Origin: a bacterium
GTDB taxonomy: Bacteria; Pseudomonadota; Gammaproteobacteria; Pseudomonadales; Moraxellaceae
Length of the DNA stretch: 64,000 bases
Assembly (NCBI GenBank): GCA_029945725.1
Contig: JAQSDB010000011.1
Span: 496,001-560,000, forward strand
Reading direction: 5' to 3'
Part shown: piece after piece, positions 57,765 to 64,000 of the stretch
Layout: each line of letters opens with the position of its first letter
Position numbering within the stretch: the stretch's first letter is position 1
Program-made: the position numbers and the translations under genes
The notes under the pieces: model-generated
What the model was told of the DNA's origin: nothing
Databases searched by the model: none
The model's input: only the letters and a program-made list of their open reading frames with translations

Positions 57765-57804
57765 CGTTAAGGGCCATGTCCGTTTACGGACATGGCCCTT
57801 AACG
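57765..57804. terminator. Bidirectional terminator between ferritin-like and catalase-like genes
   Basis: A perfect 18-base-pair stem (arms begin CGTTAAGGGCCATG) with a TTTA loop between two convergent genes. GTTTC follows on the plus strand. Strong enough to end both messages. Confidence 0.85.
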
Positions 57805-57845
57805 TTTCTGGTGACGGCAGCGAAAATCATCAACCCTGGCGCGCG

Positions 57846-59006
57846 CTACTGCGGCTCCTGCCGGCTTGCCGAATTCATCTCGTGCCGCACGCGGCTGACA
57901 TGATCATAAATCACCTTGCGCAGGCGGTTGGTCACGCCAAGCGGCTTGTGTTCCGGCAAGGCATGCCAGGGAGTGAAAGAAAGATTTTCACAAAAGCGGT
58001 TTTGCTCAGGCGTATCAAAAACCTGCTGCGGAATGCGGATCGTTGCCACCGGGTAAAACGGCGCCTGCGCCTCCTTCCACTCGGTCATGGAATCCTCGAC
58101 ATCCATTTTTGCCGAGGTTCTGGGTTGCACCAGGAACTCCATGCAGGCATCACCGTTGCTCAGCGTGCGCCGCAGTGCATCGCGCAGAAAATCATGTGCC
58201 GGTTTGCCCGGCATCGGATCAATGGCTGCCGGGCAGGCGCGCACGGAATATTTTACCGCCTGACGATCAGCGCCCACACCCAGCTGGTAGGGAACCATTG
58301 ACCAGTAGCGGGTTTGCAGGGGATTCGAGATCCTCGTATCGAGGGTCTGCAAGGCAATCAGCGTGCCTTTGCTGCCCAGGGAAAAAGGCATGTGCAACTT
58401 GCCAAGAAAGCTGTCGCTGTTGCCATCCTTCATGAAAGACAGATAACGCTCGGGATCGTTGGCGAAAAAAACCGGATGGTTGATCATGATGAAGTCTTGC
58501 GTGCTGGCCTGGCGTTCATCCTCCAGCAGCTTTGTCCCCGGCACTCCCATCAGCTTGATGGCTATGCCGCGGGCATCCCTGTCGATATCCGCCTTGCCGG
58601 CATCACTGGAGCCGTTCGAAAAACGTATCCATGCCGGATAGGTTTTATCCGGCACGAACACGCCCCTGGCCAGTCGTTCCGGCAGCGTGGACAGCACATG
58701 AAACTCTGCCTTCACACAACCATGCGATTTCGGATGTGCATCGCGACGTGCATTACCCGGCCCGTACTGCTTGCGGATGGACTGCTCGATCAACTGCGAG
58801 ATCTCGCGCGCCACCGCTTTCTCATCGGGGTACAAGCGCTCGCCGAGCTCGGGATCAATATCCTGATATAAAAGTACGGCGGGAGTGGTGACTGCCACAG
58901 GCGCTGCATTTTTTTCCTGCCCGCTGGTGCAGGCGCTGATGGTCATCAGCAGTGACAGTCCGGACAACAGACGAAAACACGCAGGACGCAAAAAAGCAGA
59001 CATCAT
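57846..59006 (-). CDS. Catalase-family lipoprotein
   Basis: 386 residues. Signal peptide with lipobox ISAC (Cys26). The body belongs to the small catalase-related family: SHGCVKAEF near the distal His, PAWIRFSNGSSDAG, ARGIAIKLMG and RYWSMVPYQLG. Canonical catalases are longer; these relatives bind heme and act as peroxidases or on lipid peroxides. Start at 59006 with GGAGAAAC upstream; the long frame to 59246 is not supported. Overlaps the preceding gene by four bases. Confidence 0.8.
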   Translation of the reverse strand: MMSAFLRPACFRLLSGLSLLMTISACTSGQEKNAAPVAVTTPAVLLYQDIDPELGERLYPDEKAVAREISQLIEQSIRKQYGPGNARRDAHPKSHGCVKAEFHVLSTLPERLARGVFVPDKTYPAWIRFSNGSSDAGKADIDRDARGIAIKLMGVPGTKLLEDERQASTQDFIMINHPVFFANDPERYLSFMKDGNSDSFLGKLHMPFSLGSKGTLIALQTLDTRISNPLQTRYWSMVPYQLGVGADRQAVKYSVRACPAAIDPMPGKPAHDFLRDALRRTLSNGDACMEFLVQPRTSAKMDVEDSMTEWKEAQAPFYPVATIRIPQQVFDTPEQNRFCENLSFTPWHALPEHKPLGVTNRLRKVIYDHVSRVRHEMNSASRQEPQ

Positions 59007-59416
59007 GTTTCTCCATGAACAACGCCGGCACCGGCACTGCACTGAGCCCTGCCGACATCCGCTGCATGCTCGGCACAGGCCGAAGCAAAGCTCCGCGTGC
59101 CCGCTCCCGACAAATCCTGAAAGCGGCGGCAGGCAATGCCGGCACCGAGCACACAGGCCGTAATCAGCGCCATCATGACCGGCATCCTGTAGCTGGTTTC
59201 CCAGCTCAGTGTCAGCAGCAAGGCTCCGGACAGCAGCATGAGACAAAGCAGGCAGGCAAACCCAAGCAGCGTGGCGACCAGCATTTTCAACAGCCGGTTT
59301 TTCTCTTCCTGCCCTTCGATCCGGGCCGGCTGTCCGTGCCTGACCGCCGGGGCAAGCAGCAAGTCGATACCTTTTTCGTTCGCCACGAAGGCAAGGACGT
59401 TTGATTCGTTTTGCAT
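59003..59416 (-). CDS. Holin-like / YqjE-type membrane protein
   Basis: 137 residues. A soluble start, then two helices (about 43-70 and 75-98) and a short tail. It fits the YqjE / phage-holin-like family found near stress genes, with low certainty. Start at 59416 (MQNESNVL) has GGAA upstream. Its stop overlaps the catalase-family start (ATGATG). Confidence 0.6.
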   Translation of the reverse strand: MQNESNVLAFVANEKGIDLLLAPAVRHGQPARIEGQEEKNRLLKMLVATLLGFACLLCLMLLSGALLLTLSWETSYRMPVMMALITACVLGAGIACRRFQDLSGAGTRSFASACAEHAADVGRAQCSAGAGVVHGET

Positions 59417-59652
59417 GACGGGTTCCAGATGCTTATGAATGAAGGCACGCAGACAGGCAGCAACAGTCTGCGCAAGCACCGGCAGCGTCTGTACGTTAAC
59501 GCACGAAAATAAATTTGCGGCCGTAACCCCTGCTCTTGAGCAATAAGTGCTGCAACGCACTGACGGCAGACTCGTTTACCGCGATGGTTGATGCCTTGTA
59601 CTGCCCGCCATATCGCACGATGCGGACCAGGGAATTCATCAATGAGGTCATC

Positions 59653-60096
59653 ATGAACATGTCCGGCCAGCAGATCGCCAGCAACAGTCCAGCCAAAGCC
59701 GTCGAACACGGAGTCAAACCGGAATCCGGAAAAACTCCGGCAGTTCCAAGAAAAATGGAACATGCGCCGAATGGCGCCGCAAACGATGCCGCAAAAAATC
59801 AGGCCGCCCCGGTGTTGTCAAAAACCATCAATGCCCTGCCCCACCCGATCTGGGAAAACCACCAGACGCGGAGCCGGCAACAGCGCACTCTGCCCAGCAT
59901 GGATGAGCTCAAGGCCAGATGGAAAAACAAGATCGGCATCGCCCGAACGGTCTGGAGCAAGCTCAGCGAAAAAGAACTTCTGGAGTCTGACGGCCACAAA
60001 CTGCCACTGGTATGCCTGATCCAGGAGCGCCACGACATCACGCGCGATGAGGCCAACAAGCAGGTCAATCATTTCTTCGAACAGCACATGACCTGA
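59653..60096 (+). CDS. CsbD-like stress protein with N-terminal extension
   Basis: 147 residues. The first 85 residues are polar and likely disordered. The C-terminal 60 (ARWKNKIGIARTVWSKLSEK, then LVCLIQERHDITRDEANKQV) follow the CsbD family pattern of W...K and IQERYGI...EA..QV, but with a long insertion-free extension not usual for CsbD (about 65 residues). Start at 59653 has GAGGT upstream. Divergent from the YqjE-like gene. Confidence 0.6.
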   Translation: MNMSGQQIASNSPAKAVEHGVKPESGKTPAVPRKMEHAPNGAANDAAKNQAAPVLSKTINALPHPIWENHQTRSRQQRTLPSMDELKARWKNKIGIARTVWSKLSEKELLESDGHKLPLVCLIQERHDITRDEANKQVNHFFEQHMT

Positions 60097-60400
60097 GCCG
60101 GGCTTTCGTTATTCCTTATCCATCTCTGCTCGCGGCCACAGCACGCAACAGCATGCAAAAAATCACGCGCGAACAGACCGAAAATACGGGGCAACGGCAG
60201 CCTGATCCGGGTTTTGTATGCAAACGCACAAATAAACCGTCTTACGTACGTCACCGCACAGAGTCTTCCGCCCAAGGGTGTGACTCTGCACTCAGCGAAG
60301 CTCCGCATGACAGCGGTTCCGCAAAGCATCAGCGCGCACCGGCAACGGGTCGGTTGATTGCACCGATGTTTTTCCGAACCAGATCAAGGGAAGAAAGAAA
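60097..60400. other. 304-base gap before the DUF3494 gene
   Basis: No gene. An imperfect hairpin with a 7-base stem (CAGAGTC / GACTCTG, near 60258-60290) lies in the middle. It likely holds the promoter and leader of the DUF3494 gene. Confidence 0.4.
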
Positions 60401-61768
60401 ATGAAAACGATCAAAACAGGTTCCAGGCCCAAGGCATGGTTCGCACCACTTCTGTTAACCCTGCTGATAGCCGGCTGCGGCGGGAAAGATCCCATCCTCG
60501 GCACGGGCGGCGCCACGATGCTGCCTCCCATCGTTCCGCCCCCACCCGTCGTCACCGTCATCGTCCCGGGCGCTCCGTGCACGGCGGCTTCCGGCGTCAC
60601 CATCCCCACGGCAACTGCGTCCAACCCCACGGACGGTGACCTGTCCGTAATGACCAGCACGGGTGGTGTGCTGAACAACGGCAAACTGCTTACTGTCAAC
60701 TTCAGCCTGCCGATGGCACCGGCAACGATTACCGCGCCGGCCACCTTCACACTCAAGGAAACCGTCAGCGGAACCTTCGTGACCGCAGCGGTTGCCCTGG
60801 ACCTGGCGGGCACCACGGCCACCATGACCACGGCCGCCGCCCTCCAGCCCGGCATGTCATACACAGCGGATATCAGCACAGCAGCCACCAGCGCTGCCAT
60901 TCCCGCCGTGGCCATCGCCTGCGCTTATGAATGGAAATTCACGACCATTACCCCGGCAGCAATCGGTGCCCCTCCGGTCAACCTCGGCAAGGCAGCCCCT
61001 TTCGGCATTGCCGCTACCGCAGGCATTACCAACACCACCACGGTCCCGGTCAGCCACATCAACGGCGACGTGGTGCTTGACCCGAATGCCACCTGTAATG
61101 CGGTGACCATCGACGGCGCAGGCGGTTTTGGCCTTTGCGGCAGCAACGCCTCCACACCGACCCTGACCGGCATCGTCATCAGCCCCCTGTATCCCGATGC
61201 CGGCATCACCTCGGGCGCCATCAAGGCCGACCTGCTCGCTGCTTTCCTCAGCATCACGCCTCCGGCCGGTCCGCCAGCCGCCGGTTCACTGAGCGGTGCC
61301 ACCAGCATTCCTGCCGGAACAACGCTGGGCGAGCCTACCGGTGCCGCTCTGGTTCAGGGCGACAACCTGTTCGCCCCCGGCGTTTACCAGTCCAACACGT
61401 CGATCCTTATCACCGGTGATCTGACGCTGGATGGCCAGGGTGACACGAATGCCGTCTTCATCTTCCAGTCATCCAGCACTGTCGGTGCTGCCGCCGGTGC
61501 AATGGCGCCTGGCCCCCACACTCGCATCCTGCTGATCAATGGCGCCAAGGCTTCCAATGTCTGGTGGCAGGCGGGTACGTCAGCAACGCTGGGCACCGCC
61601 GCTGAATGGAACGGCAACATCCTGGCCGCCGCCAATATCACGATGGAAACCGGCGCTGTTTCATGCGGCCGCCTGCTGGCAGGGGCCTTCACCGCTGGCG
61701 CCTTCGTGCTTGATTCCAACGTGGTTTCAGTACCGGGTAATTCGAATGCGCCATCAAGCTGCAAGTAA
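60401..61768 (+). CDS. DUF3494 ice-binding-type lipoprotein with Ig-like domain
   Basis: 455 residues. Lipobox IAGC (Cys26), a Pro-rich spacer, an Ig-like Big_5 domain (about 55-185, which opens with NPTDGD) and a DUF3494 beta-solenoid (about 190-450; GDVVLDP, PGVYQSNTSILITGDLTLDG, and NVWWQAGTSATLGTAAEWNGNILA). DUF3494 proteins are the bacterial and algal ice-binding adhesins or anti-freeze proteins, though not all bind ice. Suggests a cold or aquatic habitat. GGGAAGAAAG precedes the ATG. Confidence 0.88.
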   Translation: MKTIKTGSRPKAWFAPLLLTLLIAGCGGKDPILGTGGATMLPPIVPPPPVVTVIVPGAPCTAASGVTIPTATASNPTDGDLSVMTSTGGVLNNGKLLTVNFSLPMAPATITAPATFTLKETVSGTFVTAAVALDLAGTTATMTTAAALQPGMSYTADISTAATSAAIPAVAIACAYEWKFTTITPAAIGAPPVNLGKAAPFGIAATAGITNTTTVPVSHINGDVVLDPNATCNAVTIDGAGGFGLCGSNASTPTLTGIVISPLYPDAGITSGAIKADLLAAFLSITPPAGPPAAGSLSGATSIPAGTTLGEPTGAALVQGDNLFAPGVYQSNTSILITGDLTLDGQGDTNAVFIFQSSSTVGAAAGAMAPGPHTRILLINGAKASNVWWQAGTSATLGTAAEWNGNILAAANITMETGAVSCGRLLAGAFTAGAFVLDSNVVSVPGNSNAPSSCK

Positions 61769-61821
61769 GCAAGCCTGAAGCCTTCGCAAGTGCAGAACGA
61801 TTTACATCAGGCAGCAGCAGC

Positions 61822-61841
61822 GGCTCCCGTTCGCGGGAGCC
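61822..61841. terminator. UUCG-loop hairpin between DUF3494 and porin genes
   Basis: GGCTCCCG pairs perfectly with CGGGAGCC over the stable loop TTCG, 53 bases after the DUF3494 stop and 68 before the porin ATG. No T tract; it may attenuate or protect RNA. Confidence 0.55.
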
Positions 61842-61909
61842 CACCGCCACCGGATGAAGTTACATGGGGGCCACTCGCCGAGTGCCACCAAAAAAATTTG
61901 GAGAACAAC

Positions 61910-63400
61910 ATGAAACGGATCAGAGCCTCAGCAACACTGGGCCTTGCAGTACTCGCCGGGCTCGCCAGCCCGTTTGCAGCCGCCGCAGAAGATGCCGGCT
62001 GGTATATCGGCGCCAACGTGGGTCAGTCACGTGCCAAAATTGATGACGAAAAAATCACCCGCGGCCTGCTCGGTGCGGGATTCACCCAGACCACGATCGC
62101 CAATGACGAACGCGACCTTGGCTACAAGCTGTTTGGTGGCTACGAGTTCAACCGTAACTTTGCCCTTGAAGGCGGTTATTTTGATCTCGGCAAGTTCGGT
62201 TACAAGGCGACCACGGTTCCCGCAGGAACGTTCACTGGCGATCTCAGGGGCCGCGGCATCAATCTTGATGCGGTCGGCATGCTGCCCTTCACCGACAAGT
62301 TTTCCGGGTTTGCACGTCTCGGCGTGATCTATGCCCAGGCGAAGGATACGTTCAGCGGAAACGGTGCCGTTGTGGTGACTGACACGGATGCGAAAAAGAA
62401 CGCCGCCAACTACAAGTTCGGTCTCGGCCTGCAGTACGATTTCACCAGGGCACTGGGTGGGCGCATTGAAGCGGAGCGTTTCCGTCTCAACGATGCCGTC
62501 GGCAACAAGGGCGATATCGACCTGTTCTCGCTCGGCGTGGTTTACCGCTTCGGCAGGAACAAGGCGGTCGAGGAAAAAACGGCAAGCGTTGCCGAGGAAC
62601 CCCGCAAGGAGGAGGAGGAAGTCGCACCGCTGGTGGTGGTCGTGCCGGTGGAAAAGAAAAACTCGCAATACTGCAGCATCCTCGATCTCACCTTCGACAT
62701 TAACAACGATGAAATCCAGCCTGATGACAAGGAAAGACTGGGCGTAATCGGCACCTACATGAAGAAATACCCGGACACAACGGCCGTGATCGAAGGTCAC
62801 TCCGATGATGTCGGGACAGCCGATTACAATATGAACTTGTCCCAGCATCGCGCCGACAGCGTGGTGTCCTATCTCACCAGCACGTACAAAATCACCCCGT
62901 CACGGCTGTCCGCCGTGGGCTACGGCAATACGCGTCCGGTGGCAGACAACCACACCAGCGAAGGCCGGCATGCCAACCGTCGCATCAATGCCGTCATTGC
63001 CTGTGTCACGGATGTCTCCGGCCTGACAGTCATCCCCGCCCGCACCACCATGGCGATGGAACTCGAGTTCGATCCGTACAAGGCCGATATCAAGCCCGAG
63101 TACCGGGATGAACTGGCCAAGGTCGCCAAATTCATGAAAGCGAACCCCACCGTCACTGCCACCGTGGAAGGACATGCCGGCAAACAGGTCGGCAACACAC
63201 AGGTGACTGCCGAGGCCTCCATGGAAGTCTCCAGAAAACGTGCCGAAAGCGTGGTGAATTACCTGGCTGATCTTGGCGTTCCCCGCTCGCACCTGACCGC
63301 TGCGGCATACGGCCAGACCCGTCGCGTTGCCTACAGCACCACGCTGGAAGGCCAGCAGGAAAATCGCCGGGTCAACATCATCTTCAACTACGGCAAGTAA
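61910..63400 (+). CDS. OmpA/OprF-type porin with two OmpA domains
   Basis: 496 residues. Signal peptide (1-26), eight-strand barrel (27-215), charged linker, first OmpA domain (about 250-365) and second (about 380-495). The first has Asp299/Asp300 (GHSDDVG) and Arg314 (SQHRA), the residues that grip diaminopimelate of peptidoglycan. In the second the place of the Asp reads GHAGKQVG, so that domain probably does not bind the same way, while Arg residues (SRKRA) remain. Start at 61910 has GGAG. Structural link between outer membrane and wall is the expected role. Confidence 0.9.
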   Translation: MKRIRASATLGLAVLAGLASPFAAAAEDAGWYIGANVGQSRAKIDDEKITRGLLGAGFTQTTIANDERDLGYKLFGGYEFNRNFALEGGYFDLGKFGYKATTVPAGTFTGDLRGRGINLDAVGMLPFTDKFSGFARLGVIYAQAKDTFSGNGAVVVTDTDAKKNAANYKFGLGLQYDFTRALGGRIEAERFRLNDAVGNKGDIDLFSLGVVYRFGRNKAVEEKTASVAEEPRKEEEEVAPLVVVVPVEKKNSQYCSILDLTFDINNDEIQPDDKERLGVIGTYMKKYPDTTAVIEGHSDDVGTADYNMNLSQHRADSVVSYLTSTYKITPSRLSAVGYGNTRPVADNHTSEGRHANRRINAVIACVTDVSGLTVIPARTTMAMELEFDPYKADIKPEYRDELAKVAKFMKANPTVTATVEGHAGKQVGNTQVTAEASMEVSRKRAESVVNYLADLGVPRSHLTAAAYGQTRRVAYSTTLEGQQENRRVNIIFNYGK

Positions 63401-63410
63401 AGGCTGGGCC

Positions 63411-63451
63411 CGGTGCTGTGCCCGATGCAGACCGCATCGGGCACAGCACCG
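63411..63451. repeat. Perfect 18-base-pair hairpin after the porin gene
   Basis: CGGTGCTGTGCCCGATGC with its exact complement and a five-base loop (AGACC), 10 bases after the stop. No T tract; most likely a transcript end or mRNA stabiliser, with a true terminator following at 63526. Confidence 0.75.
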
Positions 63452-63525
63452 TCATCGCGTACACGGTCACGCCATTGAGGGGAGTCATGCACGCGATAAT
63501 GATTTTCATATTCAAGGGTGTTTTT

Positions 63526-63562
63526 GGGTTCGCACAGCGCAAGCTGCGCGGGCCCTTTTTTT
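63526..63562 (+). terminator. Rho-independent terminator downstream of the porin
   Basis: GGGTTCGC...GCGGGCCC stem with an inner GCGCA/TGCGC helix, ending in seven T (63556-63562). It ends the porin unit. Confidence 0.7.
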
Positions 63563-64000
63563 ATGCGGTTTTATTCAAGCCCCCTCCCCGAGGCCCTCCG
63601 CCAGATGGCGACAATGCAAGGGCCGCAGCGCCATCGATGAAACACCCATGCAGCAATGCGGCTGCCCGGCCTGCGGCGAACTGAGCGGCCGGTCTCTCCG
63701 TTAATTGAGTCCGCTCGCATTGCCCCGCCCTGTGTATGGTGGCGCACATACCTTCACCGAAAAATCATCGACACTGGCGCCTCAGCATTGCTGCAGGCAG
63801 GGCCGGGCCCCATTCTTTTGACTCTTCACGGACGTTATGGCCCATGATGTGAAAGACTGCACGCAGCGATTGGCCGGCCTGCCCACAATCCCGGCCCGGT
63901 TACCCGGAAGCATCCCATGCTCATTGCATGAATGATTTACCCGCCATCGTGCCGGCACACCTGCGGCCATCGCCACTATCGGCAGCAAGGGCCTGCCTTA
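63563..64000. other. Window end without a supported gene
   Basis: The last 438 bases contain only short overlapping frames in several directions. No ribosome site, repeat or RNA was identified. A gene may begin beyond the window edge. Confidence 0.4.

Noticed and set aside
1-64000. CRISPR array, insertion sequence, prophage or rRNA
   Set aside because: No spaced direct repeats, transposase motifs, integrase or rRNA segments were seen.

Overview
The window carries a moderately GC-rich chromosomal segment from a gammaproteobacterium, most likely of the order Pseudomonadales. The main evidence is gene order. The run leuC-leuD-leuB-asd-usg-fimV-truA-trpF...accD-folC-dedD-cvpA-purF-metZ is the classic Pseudomonas arrangement. 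Here trpB and trpA sit between trpF and accD, as I recall for Acinetobacter relatives, so a lineage near Moraxellaceae is my guess. A Pseudomonas-like REP hairpin (33626-33693), FimV with a LysM domain, and the aroC-prmB-smrB neighbourhood agree with this. The species cannot be named from the sequence.

Layout. 1-7.3 kb: a secreted zinc phospholipase C-like protein, a REC-PAS-GGDEF diguanylate cyclase, a 73-residue orphan and a very large CHASE-PAS-GAF-HD-GYP phosphodiesterase. 7.7-11.9 kb: tRNA-Val(GAC), then a MoxR ATPase, DUF58 and transglutaminase set. 12-31 kb: the housekeeping block for methionine, purine, folate, fatty-acid, tryptophan, pseudouridine, lysine/threonine and leucine synthesis plus FimV, nearly all on the minus strand. 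31-33.6 kb: a LysR regulator divergent from leuC, a lipoprotein and a spermidine-synthase-like protein.

33.8-42.3 kb holds the most interesting unit: a sulfide/persulfide locus. A BigR/SqrR-type ArsR repressor with its two sensing cysteines is followed on the minus strand by a DUF442 phosphatase-like protein, a DUF2892 membrane protein, a TauE/SafE exporter, an ETHE1-like persulfide dioxygenase and then, with only 10-30 base gaps, an RND efflux adaptor and pump. A sulfide:quinone oxidoreductase with all three catalytic cysteines is divergent. SQR would make persulfide, the dioxygenase would oxidise it to sulfite, TauE would export it, and the repressor would sense it. The pump's role is unknown.

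42.3-56.4 kb: DUF202 protein, methyltransferase, MFS transporter, chorismate synthase, PrmB, SmrB, a 7TM hybrid histidine kinase, GTP cyclohydrolase I, an SDR oxidoreductase, two alpha/beta hydrolases and a PreP-like M16 protease. 56.4-64 kb is more accessory: a 758-base gene-poor gap with GntR/FadR-like palindromes and a 13-base tandem repeat, a ferritin-like protein, a catalase-family lipoprotein, a holin-like membrane protein, a CsbD-like stress protein, an ice-binding-type (DUF3494) lipoprotein, and an OmpA-type porin with two OmpA domains, the second lacking a key peptidoglycan-binding residue.

No CRISPR array, rRNA, insertion sequence or prophage was seen. Many start codons were moved from the longest reading frame to the position best supported by a ribosome binding site; each case is stated.
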